Source of the DNA: Plantago ovata
Taxonomy: Eukaryota > Streptophyta > Magnoliopsida > Lamiales > Plantaginaceae
Length of the DNA stretch: 64,000 bases
Assembly: GCA_028274465.1 (NCBI GenBank)
Contig: CM051456.1
Span: 10,381,745-10,445,744 of the forward strand
Direction of reading: 5' to 3'
Part shown: piece after piece, positions 23,386-32,814 of the stretch
How positions within the stretch are numbered: the first letter of the stretch is position 1
Layout of the letters: every line of letters begins with the position of its first letter
Translations under genes and position numbers: made by a program
Notes under the pieces: generated by a model
The model's input: only the letters and a program-made list of their open reading frames with translations
Told to the model about the DNA's origin: nothing
Databases searched by the model: none

Positions 23386-23996
23386 ACTAATGGAAAATTT
23401 GACAAGATAATTTAAGTTAGTGAAACTTTTGTAATTTGGGATAAAATAAAGGTTTAAGTGTAATTTTAAAAGGGGAAAATTTAATACAAAAATTAAAATT
23501 TTCCCATTTTAAATTAATGAACAATGTTGAGTTATTTTTCTTACCCAATTGGTTGCGGTGCATATAAAAACAGAAAAACCACATTCTATGCACTAAACTT
23601 TCTTTACCATACATCATGTAACAATTAATCACCTTTTTTATATGTTCATAGTCAATAATCATTTCGAAAAGAACAATAAAGAATCATTACTTATTATATA
23701 GTATGTACTATGTAATATTTGACCTTTGTTTACTTTTTAATTCCTCCTTTTTTTATTCTTTTTAATAATCTTTCTCTTTGGTCAAACTATATAAATACAC
23801 TTATATTATATTAATAAAAAATTTAAAAATATTAAAAATACTAATAACTTTCGTTATATATTTAAAAGAAAATTTGTATCCTTATAATTGAGAAGTAATG
23901 TGCGTTGAAATATAAACTTAATTTTAATAAATGAAGATTGTAAAAAAAAGTAAATATTTTCTTTTCCGTTTTGTCTTTACTATGATAGTACTGTAG

Positions 23997-24004
23997 TATA
24001 TATA
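23997..24004 (+). promoter_or_regulatory. TATA box of TBL copy 3
   Basis: tatatata lies about 52-59 bases before the ATG at 24056. Upstream, 23576-23660 is similar to 28180-28270 in front of copy 4 (ccatgcactaaa-like, tttaccata, aataaagaa), so the promoter was duplicated with the gene. Confidence 0.5.
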
Positions 24005-24055
24005 CAAAAAATGCTTCTTATCATATCTACTGTACAACTCTTTATTCTACAAGAG

Positions 24056-26075
24056 ATGAAAAAAGTATTTATAAACACTCTTCTTGTATCTGTTATGTCT
24101 GTGTGTTTTTTCATTTGTCCATGTGTAAGCATAGACATAGAACAAAAATCAACTTGCAATCTTTACAAAGGCAAATGGGTGTTAGATAATGCATACCCTC
24201 TATACAACTCGTCGGGATGTCCTTACATTGGTGCTCAATTCGACTGCATAAAATACGGTCGCCCTGATCGACAGTATCTCAAGTATAAATGGCAACCTTC
24301 TGGTTGTGAACTACCAAAGTACGTATGTACATAAGATGTTTATTTACAAAAACCTGGTTAACGTTATTTAATTCAATTATGAAAGTCGTGTTTTATTTGA
24401 TTTTGTCATCAATTGATATTGCAGATTTGATGGAGTAAAATTTTTGAGTAAAATGAGGGGAAAGAAAATAATGTTCGTTGGAGATTCGGTTAGTTACAAT
24501 ACTTGGGAATCACTGTTGTGCCTTCTCCATGCTGCGGTTGGAGGAAATAATCCCGTGAAGAGGGAAGGAGGGCCAGTTGGAGAACCTATTTCTTCTGTTA
24601 CGTTTAAGGTACTTACACGCTATGTAGTGTTTTTTTTTTAATCAACGCTTATGTGTAGTTATACGGAAAATTCATATGGTATAGTTTGGATAAATTTTGA
24701 ACATTCAAATTAGGGATAATTAGGGATAAGCAGTGCAACACCCCCACATAATATGTGGATCCTACATCATGTAGGGTACAAAATGATTATCACACAAACA
24801 TCAAAATAAATTGTTAGTTGGATTGAGTATTTTAGAAGAATGGTAAGGTATCTATCATATTAGAAGAACATTTTATTTGGTTTCAAGTCAAAGAGTAAAA
24901 CTTGTAACTGAAAAACACTATTATTTGCATACAAATTTCAATTAAAGTCAATTTCCTTTTGAGAGGATATATATGTGGTGCTTTAATTTATTTATTATTC
25001 TTTCACATCAACTTTATAGAGTTTTTTTTTTCTTTCACATCAACTTTATATGGTAAATGTTCAACATCTAACATATTATGTCAAATGTTGCTTTCTTCTT
25101 GATAATTGACAATTTGACATCAATAATACCTAACAAATTATGCAAGATTTTACTTTCTTCTAGCTAGGTAGATAACTAACCTCAACATCTAACAAATATT
25201 GTAGCAATATGGAGTTACTATCTCGGCGCATCTCACACATTTTCTGGTGGATGTTCAAACTACAAAAATGGCAGAGTTTTAAATCTTGACGAAATTCATG
25301 TTGGAGGAGAAATATGGAATCAACAAGATATTTTGATCTTCAACTCTTGGCTTTGGTGGACCCGTGCAGATGCTAAGAAAGGGTAATTATACTCTTATTA
25401 ACATGAAAATAGACGAATCCTTACATAATTTTGGTTTGTAATTTTGTACGACATTTACTAGTAGTAGATCTTATTTAATTACAGATGGGATTATATTTCG
25501 AAAGATGGCAAGATCGTCAAAAGCATGGATCATATGCAAGCATATAAGAAAGCTCTTACAACTTGGACAAAATGGATTAACACAATGAATCCCCCCACGA
25601 CAAAAGTTCTCTTCCATGGAAGTCCTCCAACGCATCAAAAGTAAGTTCACTTAATTGTTCAGTTCAGATTCATTTAAGGTAATTATTCTTCTTCAGACGA
25701 AGTAAACGTAGTCTAAGTAGGTCTAAGTAGCACCTGAGGCTTTACAATATTTACCATTAATTAGTGTGATTTGGTCCCAAATGTTTTACTAATTATTTGA
25801 AATTATGATTGAATTACAGTTGTGCCAAAGAAACAACACCATTCAATGGAACAACGGCAGGAGAGCCATTGGCACTCAAAGTATTGAAGCAAGTGTTGAG
25901 TACAACCAAAAAAGTGGAGTTGCTTGACATTACAGCTCTCTCACAACTTAGAAAAGATGGTCATCCTGGAAAGTACAATGGCTTGCTTGGCCTCAATGAA
26001 GTGGACTGCACCCATTGGTGTGTCTACGGTGTCACCGATACATGGAACCAACTCCTATATGCACAACTAATGTAA
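24056..26075 (+). pseudogene. Trichome birefringence-like (PMR5/TBL) array copy 3, broken
   Basis: Exon equivalents: 24056-24318, 24425-24608, 25205-25382, 25485-25640 and 25820-26075. Signal peptide, PMR5N region, GDS motif ([15 protein letters not shown]) and DCTHWC motif are all present. In exon 3 one base is missing near 25268 (aaaatggcag where the sisters have a further base before ggcag), causing a stop at 25280-25282 well before the DxxH motif. Exon 5 has lost its first ten or so codons (the GKEWNEP block) and two codons of YPGG. The third-exon acceptor is tgtag|caa instead of tgcag|gat. Exon 2 has a four-codon insertion, and intron 2 is expanded to about 600 bases. A sequencing error could explain the frameshift but not the exon 5 loss. 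Confidence 0.82.
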
Positions 26076-26079
26076 ACGG

Positions 26080-27293
26080 CCATACCGTTGCAGTAGGCAC
26101 GGGAATAATACCGAGCATATTAGAATCGTGAAAGTGATGATACATAATGCATTTATATATGCTATGCGAAATTATTAATTATTGTCAATCGTCACAATAT
26201 TTGAATAATTTTTGCATTTTACTACATGTATATATAAATTCTACCTCCTATTAAAATAACCTTCAATTATCAACAAAACATTTGTGGACATTTGGCATCA
26301 TTAGTTTACTTATGCGCGCGCGGTACTATTCGAGGTGCAGACCGCAGAAATTGGCACATTTGAAGTTCTGACGGAACTGTCAGAATGTAATGAAAGCTTA
26401 GTGTTTTTCATGCAAAACCGTTGTTCTGAGAAAAATATCGCTTTGCTATGATGTACGATGGACTTCGGTCACCGGAGGCCATCTGGAAGGCTAAATTTAC
26501 AACTTATAAGTTTTTTTACTCTTTTTGTAATTTTTAATAGTAGAGTTTGTTTATTTTTTTATTTTCCAGCAAGTTAGATTTTCAGTATTTTAACACTCTT
26601 AGACGTTTTTGTTCAACAGATTTGATTGATTGATAAAAAAAAAAAAAAGAGATTTCCTCGAAATTTGTCAATTTTTGGTATTCTGCATAATCAACGAACT
26701 TTAATTATTATTCTTCGTGCCTATCCACATACGCTGCATCATATGCGCGTTTGAATGATGTCTTCTCTAAGAGCACTCCTTAGGGAGGCTTTCTTTTTGC
26801 TACTATTAGTAGTAGTGACCCTCAATTAAACTCCAAAATATATAATAATAATTATTTAATGATATTTTTTAGTGGTAAATGTAGTAATGGAGTAACATGT
26901 GGCACATGAGACCCAAATAGAAGTTCCAATTAAACCTAACAATTAGAGATTTCAATTTGTAAGGGACTTTTTTTACTTTTATATGTTTAAAGTATCATTT
27001 AAATCTTAAATCAGGAGCGATCTAAATTCACATATGTAGTTCGTACTTCCTTCCCAGGACCCAACATTTTCAAATTTCACAAAAACACATTGCGGGCGGG
27101 TATGAGTGTGCTCAGCCAGGCCAGCCGACCTTCTGTAAATATTATCCAAAACAAATTCATTAAATTCATACTAGTACCCAATACTATCCAACAACATGCT
27201 CTCTTATTAATTTCTTCGTGTCTATTGATCATCCAAAACCATATAGTATGTAATCATAAACAAAATTCGATCTTACATTCTCATCACTTGTTC
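26080..27293. other. TBL copy 3-4 spacer, proximal part
   Basis: No gene was recognised. There is an A15-type run near 26636-26650 and otherwise AT-rich sequence. Short open frames (for example 27090-27299) show no family resemblance. Confidence 0.4.
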
Positions 27294-27444
27294 GAGTGAT
27301 GTAATTACATTTAAAACTCCACCTGCTGGAGGATCAGATGAACACATTACAAATATGGTGACATGGGCAAGGCACCTCTTCACACATCTGACGAACACTA
27401 CAGACAGGCACTTGGAACTTCTCATTTTTGCATCAAGAACTCAT
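27294..27444 (+). pseudogene. Stray fragment of the purple acid phosphatase gene (exon 6 plus intron 6 start)
   Basis: The stretch matches 42286-42439 of the PAP gene: ccacctgctgg, ggatcagatgaac, atggtgacatgggcaaggcacctct, gaacactaca, then ggaacttctcat and gcatcaagaactcat. The last two motifs lie inside intron 6 of the parent, so the copy came from genomic DNA, not from spliced RNA. It covers the GDMG metal-binding motif only, with several indels. It lies about 15 kb from its parent and immediately before a MITE. Confidence 0.8.
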
Positions 27445-27446
27445 GA

Positions 27447-27681
27447 CAAGTCATTTCTTTATGTTTGTTTTATCGACTTTTTCCTAGTCCTGTTTGACCT
27501 CTAATAATTCCTAAATCTTAACTAAAAAATATTTAATAAAATTATATAATAAAAATAGATACACTAGATATATTTTCATAATATATACTTTTATAAACTA
27601 ATTTTTCGTTATAATTTAGGAGTAAACAGAGGTCAAACGGGACATAAAAAAGTCAACAAAAACAAACGTAAAGAAATGACT
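27447..27681. mobile_element. MITE with arms of about 65 bases
   Basis: The left arm tttctttatgtttgtttt...ctgtttgacctct...ctaaat recurs inverted at the right as atttaggag...agaggtcaaacgggac...aaaacaaacgtaaagaaatg. The middle is AT-rich. Total length is about 230 bases and it has no coding capacity. It sits at the edge of the PAP fragment. Confidence 0.65.
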
Positions 27682-28338
27682 GAGACAGATGAGTATACTA
27701 TACTATACGCTTCCAATCTTCCTCTTTGATGGCTAATTGTGTACATGCTTAATCCGTATAATACATTTTAATTATATTGATAAACAAAAAATTTAACAAA
27801 AATATTATGTAAAAATACAAAGTACTCCTACTAACTTATACATCAGCATTAATTAAAACAATTGCATGCGTATAAAATATGCAATCAAATATGAACGCAG
27901 TTGATTAAAGAAACTAAGTTTTTGAAATCGAAAATACTTATATTTCATTCCAATCAGAGAAAAGAGAGAAAAAAAAAAAAGTATAATTTAATCTTAATTG
28001 CTTTAGAAATCAAATTAGTACATATCTTGCAAATCCGGATATATTTCCCCCAGTAAAGTTACTCCACTCAATTAGAATTAGTTAGTAAAACACCATTTTT
28101 GAATAACTAAATTTATATATATATATATAGTAGTAGTTCATTTCTTACTCCATTAGCTTCCCTGAATATAGAAACTGAAAACCACAATCCATGCACTAAA
28201 TTTTGTTTACCATATCTAACATTAATCCCCCTTAATGTATATTCATGCTCAATTCAAATTCAAAAAAGTTAATAAAGAACCGTACGTATATATGTGTAAC
28301 CTTGATTTTCATTTCCCTTTTCTCTTTACTATGCTAGT

Positions 28339-28358
28339 ATATATATATATATATATAC
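28339..28358 (+). promoter_or_regulatory. TATA-rich core promoter of TBL copy 4
   Basis: A (TA)n run 43-62 bases before the ATG at 28401. It favours that ATG over the in-frame ATG at 28362, which falls just after the run. Confidence 0.5.
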
Positions 28359-28400
28359 ACAATGCTGGTCATGCATTTAGTCTTAATAAAAAAACAAGAG

Positions 28401-29964
28401 ATGGCAGCAAGCACTCTTCTTGTATCTGTTCTGTCTCTGTGTTTTTTCATTTCTCCATGTCTAAGCATAGACATAGAACAAAAATCAACGTGCAATCCCT
28501 ACCAAGGCGAATGGGTGTATGATGAAGCATACCCGTTATACAACTCGTCGGAATGTCCTTATGTTCGTAAGGAATTCGACTGCATAAAGTACGGCCGCCC
28601 TGATCGAGAGTACCTGAAGTATAGATGGCAGCCTTTTGGCTGTGAACTACCAAGGTATGTACTGTACATAAGATGTTTATTTACTATTATAAGATGGCAA
28701 ACTTTATTTAAGACATTTCCTGTATTTCAATTAATGAAAGTGTGTTTTATTGGGATTTTGCAGATTTGATGGAGTAAATTTCTTGAGTAAAATGAAGGGA
28801 AAAAAGATAATGTTCGTTGGAGATTCGGTTAGTGACAACACTTGGGAGTCATTGTTATGCCTGCTCCATGATGCGGTTGGAGGAAATAACGTTATAAGCG
28901 AGGGAGGGGAACCCGTTTCTTCTGTTACTTTTAAGGTATAAATTACTTACATTATGCGAAACTTTTGTGTCATCGTGTTTACTCCTCTAACGTTCTAATA
29001 AGTCATTAGTCGGATGGACTCGTACAAGAAAGGTAAGATGTCATGTTAGACCAATTATAGTTTGGTAGAGGCTCAACATCTAACAAAGTATGTTAAATGT
29101 TGCTTTCTTTAAGCTAGATATATAACTAACGTCAACATCTAACACAATGCTATTTGCAGGATTATGATGTTACTATTTCAGTGTACCTTACGCATTATCT
29201 AGTGGACGTTGTAACTACAAAGATCGGCAGAGTTTTAAATCTTGATGCAAATCATGTTGGAGGAGACATATGGAATCAACAAGATGTATTGATCTTCAAC
29301 TCTTGGCTTTGGTGGTACCGTGCAGATCCTAGAAAAGGGTAACTAACACGAATATACGAATCCTTACATAATTTCGGTCTGAACAACATGTAATGGTAAA
29401 TCACTAAATCTTTTTATTCGATTAAATATGTAGATGGGATTATATTTTGTATGATGGTAAGATAGTGAAAGACATGGATCGTATGCAAGCATATCATGCA
29501 GCTCTTACAACTTGGGCAAAGTGGATTAACGGAGTGAGTCCTTCCAAGACAAAAGTTTTCTTCCAAGGGATTTCTCCAATGCATTACCAGTAAGTTCTTT
29601 CTCCTTTGTGCCATTTGAAATTATATGTTATATGAAGTATGTTACTAAATAAAATTTTGTTTGCGGTTTAAAATAAACCAGCGGGAAAGAATGGAATGAG
29701 CCGAGCGAAACAAACTGTGCCAAAGAAACTACACCTTTCAACGGAACAATGTATCCGGGTGGAGAGCCGTATGCATTGAAAGTATTGAAGGAAGTATTGA
29801 GTACAACTAAACAAGTAGAGTTGCTTGACATTACAACTCTGTCACAGTTCAGAAAAGATGGGCATCCTAGCAAGTACAGCTTCCATGGCATGGACTGCAC
29901 CCACTGGTGTATCGCTGGCGTCACCGACACATGGAACCAACTCATATATGCACAACTAGTGTAA
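28401..29964 (+). CDS. Trichome birefringence-like (PMR5/TBL) O-acetyltransferase, array copy 4
   Basis: Five exons: 28401-28654, 28764-28935, 29160-29338, 29434-29589 and 29682-29964, giving 347 residues. The signal peptide ([19 protein letters not shown]) is followed by [20 protein letters not shown]...[12 protein letters not shown], the GDS motif [15 protein letters not shown] and the DxxH motif [15 protein letters not shown]. All splice sites are canonical. It is the closest sister of broken copy 3, with the shared [11 protein letters not shown] segment and related promoter, so copies 3 and 4 are the youngest pair. It is probably an active Golgi or secreted polysaccharide O-acetyltransferase; the substrate is unknown. 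Confidence 0.9.
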
Positions 29965-30777
29965 AATAATTCGGTTGAAGGAGTACAATTGTTAGAAACC
30001 AAATGACCAATAATCATACTGATCATCATATTAAGATTCGGGAAGATTCGGGAAAGTGATGATACAAGTTTAATTTATATATGCGAAATTACTTACAAGT
30101 TACAATCTACATAATATATTGAAAAAAAAAAAAAAAAACAAGTACATATGCTATGTTTTGTAAAACTAGCTTATACGCTATCCTGATAATTTAATTGGTA
30201 AGTTGATTCTAAGGCAGATGATAAGTAGTTTAATTTAGTGTAGATCAGTAGATGTTTAGACTCAGCTCATGAGCTAAGCTAAATACCGAGTTACCGATAC
30301 TAATTAATTAAATTAAAGTAATATAATAAGTCAGTTGATTTACGCAATTGATTCACCTATCAATCAATTTTTATCCGTTGATCTTGCTTATCCAATTTCA
30401 ATCTGGTGCGTACATCTGTCATTAGTTAATTAAAAGATGTAGGGTTCGAATTCTATTGGCGTGATTTTTCTCTATTATTTGTATCATTATTTTAGTTGAA
30501 GGTGTTGGGTTCGAATCTTATTGACGTAATTTTTTTCTTTTTATTTATTCTCTTCTTAAATTTTATTTTTTAACATAAAGTTGTAGGACGTATTATACTT
30601 AATTTTAAAAATAACCATGATATGTTCTTATAAAAAAAGACATACTTCCTCCGTCCAATAATAAATGTAACACTTGATTTTGTTGACTTTTCGATGGTCA
30701 TTTTGACCTTAAATTATTCTTAAATCGTAGGATAAAAATAACTAAAAACATCATATTATGAAACTAGAATGTTTATA
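29965..30777. other. Spacer with SINE-like and Stowaway-like scraps
   Basis: No gene was recognised. Two gggttcgaat words (about 30430 and 30508), each followed by ttggcgt/ttgacgt and T runs, look like Pol III B-box relics of a SINE. acttcctccgtccaataata near 30646 resembles one Stowaway MITE end. Confidence 0.35.
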
Positions 30778-31724
30778 GGCAATTTACATCTACCCCCCAT
30801 GTTATTTTTTTTTATTACAGATCCTTCCCTCTTAGTTAGACAATAACATGTAGCCCGATGTTACACAAAAACAATTACAAATAGCCCCACGAACTTGACT
30901 TTTTGCGAATTAAGAGCTGGAAATTACATTTGTACCCCTGCCGGAATTTCAGAATTTGAATTGAAACAAACAAGTTAAGTTTGCATTATTTACACATTTG
31001 CCTCTAAATTATTTATTTTACAAAATTAACTTTAATGTATTTCACATTAACCACAAAAATTATATATATTTCAAGATGAACTAATATTTATTCTATAAGA
31101 ACCCCAAATTAAGATTTTTTTCAAAAAAACCCCAAAAATAAAAAGAAAATATAAAAAAAAAACTCCGATTGGAGCTTATTAACAACTCCGATTCCAATCG
31201 GAGCTTATTAACAGCTCCGATCGGAGCTTTTAATGGCTCCGATCCGAGCTTATTAACAGCTCCGATCGGTCGGAGCTGTTAAAAGCTCCGATCGGAGCTG
31301 TTCATCAGAGCTTATTAACAGCTCCGATCGGAGCTTATTAAAAGCTCCGATTGGAGCTGTTAATAAGCTCCGATCGGAGCTTAAAACAGCTCCGGTAGGA
31401 GCTAACCGGAGCTGTAATTTTTTCGGTGCCGAAATTAGTTCTGGCACCGGAATTCTCAACTTGGAGAAGGAGAAGATGAACAATAAAAAAAAGAGAAAAG
31501 AGAAAAGATAGAGAAAAGAGAAAAGATAGAAAAAAAAGATAAAAAAAGAAAAGGAAAAATCTGTAATTTTTTAGCTAAGGGCGTGTTTGGCCGGATAAAA
31601 ATCAAAAATGAATAACGGGCAAGTCAACTTTTTTCCGACGACTGGGGCTATCTGTAATTGTTAAACTAGCGAGGGAGAATCCGTAATATGAGTTTCTAGT
31701 GGGGTGGTTTAATGTAATTTACCC
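30778..31724. mobile_element. Nonautonomous Mutator-like element (MULE-type) with 9-bp target-site duplication
   Basis: The 947-base element is flanked on both sides by atgtttata (30769-30777 and 31725-31733), a perfect 9-bp direct repeat, as expected for Mutator-like insertion. The ends are inverted copies over roughly 100 bases: ggcaatttacat and cagatccttccctcttagtt on the left; aatgtaatttaccc and aactagcgagggagaatccg on the right. There is no transposase. The interior has a palindrome cluster (31162-31415) and an A/G-rich gagaaaag patch (31490-31555). Confidence 0.82.
31162..31415. repeat. Cluster of short palindromes (agctccgatcggagct)
   Basis: About a dozen copies of a 16-base palindrome or its half, separated by ttattaaca, tgttaat or ttaaaa linkers. 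Most are perfect (agctccgatcggagct); some carry one or two changes (gattgg, gatccg, ggtagg). The whole block is also roughly self-complementary. It lies inside the MULE-type element. Confidence 0.85.
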
Positions 31725-31733
31725 ATGTTTATA

Positions 31734-32712
31734 TGAAGCACTTGACAATATATTCAACTGATGAAAAATACCAATTAATATGCGAAAAAGATGCATTGCA
31801 AATTTTGAATTTGAATGTTTTCAAAGTCTAGAGATGTATCTGATGATTATTAACTATACTTTTCGTATGTCTAATATAGTTCAATTCAAAATTATTAATT
31901 GCATAACTATAAAAACTATATATATTTATAGCACACCATTTATATTAAATTTAAGTACTCAATTAGTTATTTTTTTATTACGTTTGAAGTCATTATGTGA
32001 AGATCCATTTATTTCAATATATTATTTAATAAAATAATAATGTTTTACAAGATTACGCTTCACGCGTAGCGTGTGACTCGGTTTCTAATATTAATTAATT
32101 TCTCAACTTTTTAATCAACTACTTCATTAGCCAACTTATAAACAATTTAAAGTACCGACTTGTTTTGTTTCAATAAATAGAGGCATAGTCTACCTTATAA
32201 CCTTCAACTATCAACAAAATCTTGTGAAAATTTGGCATAATTATACGTGTTGAAGACTTGGATTCATAATGTATTCTCTAAGAAAATAATTCCTCTTATT
32301 CCACTTTGGAAATTTGTATTTACAAGGAGAAAAACACCCAAAATTCAAATTCTAAACAGAAAAGTGCTCCCACTTGGATATACGGACATGGAAAGCTCGT
32401 TTTGCAACGTGTTGGAACCAATGACCTAAATAAAACTAATTGAAATTTCATTCGTTTCACTAAAATTCTCAACACCACCACCACCATCGCACCTACACCA
32501 GATGTCCACCACCACGCCCCACGGCCTCCTTGGAGCGGACCAACACACATCAATCACCCCGAATTGTTCAGAATATAAAAAAATAGACCGGAGGGTGTTA
32601 CAGGCAATAGACTTTTTTAGGACTATCTTGCCCTTGGACCTTTTTTTGATTAACTCGAGCAAAGGGTGACCTTTCTTTAGATTAGAATTTGGGAATTGTA
32701 CCCTACTCGTAA
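31734..32712. other. Upstream flank of ORC1
   Basis: No gene was recognised. A caccaccaccaccatcgc-rich patch lies near 32472-32520. The distal ORC1 promoter is expected here. Confidence 0.4.
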
Positions 32713-32713
32713 T

Positions 32714-32722
32714 TTTCCCGCC
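32714..32722 (+). promoter_or_regulatory. E2F-type site upstream of ORC1
   Basis: tttcccgcc matches the E2F consensus TTTSSCGS and lies 93-101 bases before the ORC1 start codon. Plant ORC1 genes are known E2F targets expressed at G1/S, so the site fits the gene. Confidence 0.6.
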
Positions 32723-32814
32723 ATTTCTCATATCTCATTTCTCCCCTTTACTTCCTCTCCGGTCCGACACAGCACCACCGAATCGCCGCCATCTCACCTC
32801 CTACAGATACACAG

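Noticed and set aside
31162..31415. Regularly spaced palindromes suggesting a CRISPR-like array
   Set aside because: The genome is plant nuclear, linkers are 8-10 bases and not unique spacers, and the block sits within a TIR element.
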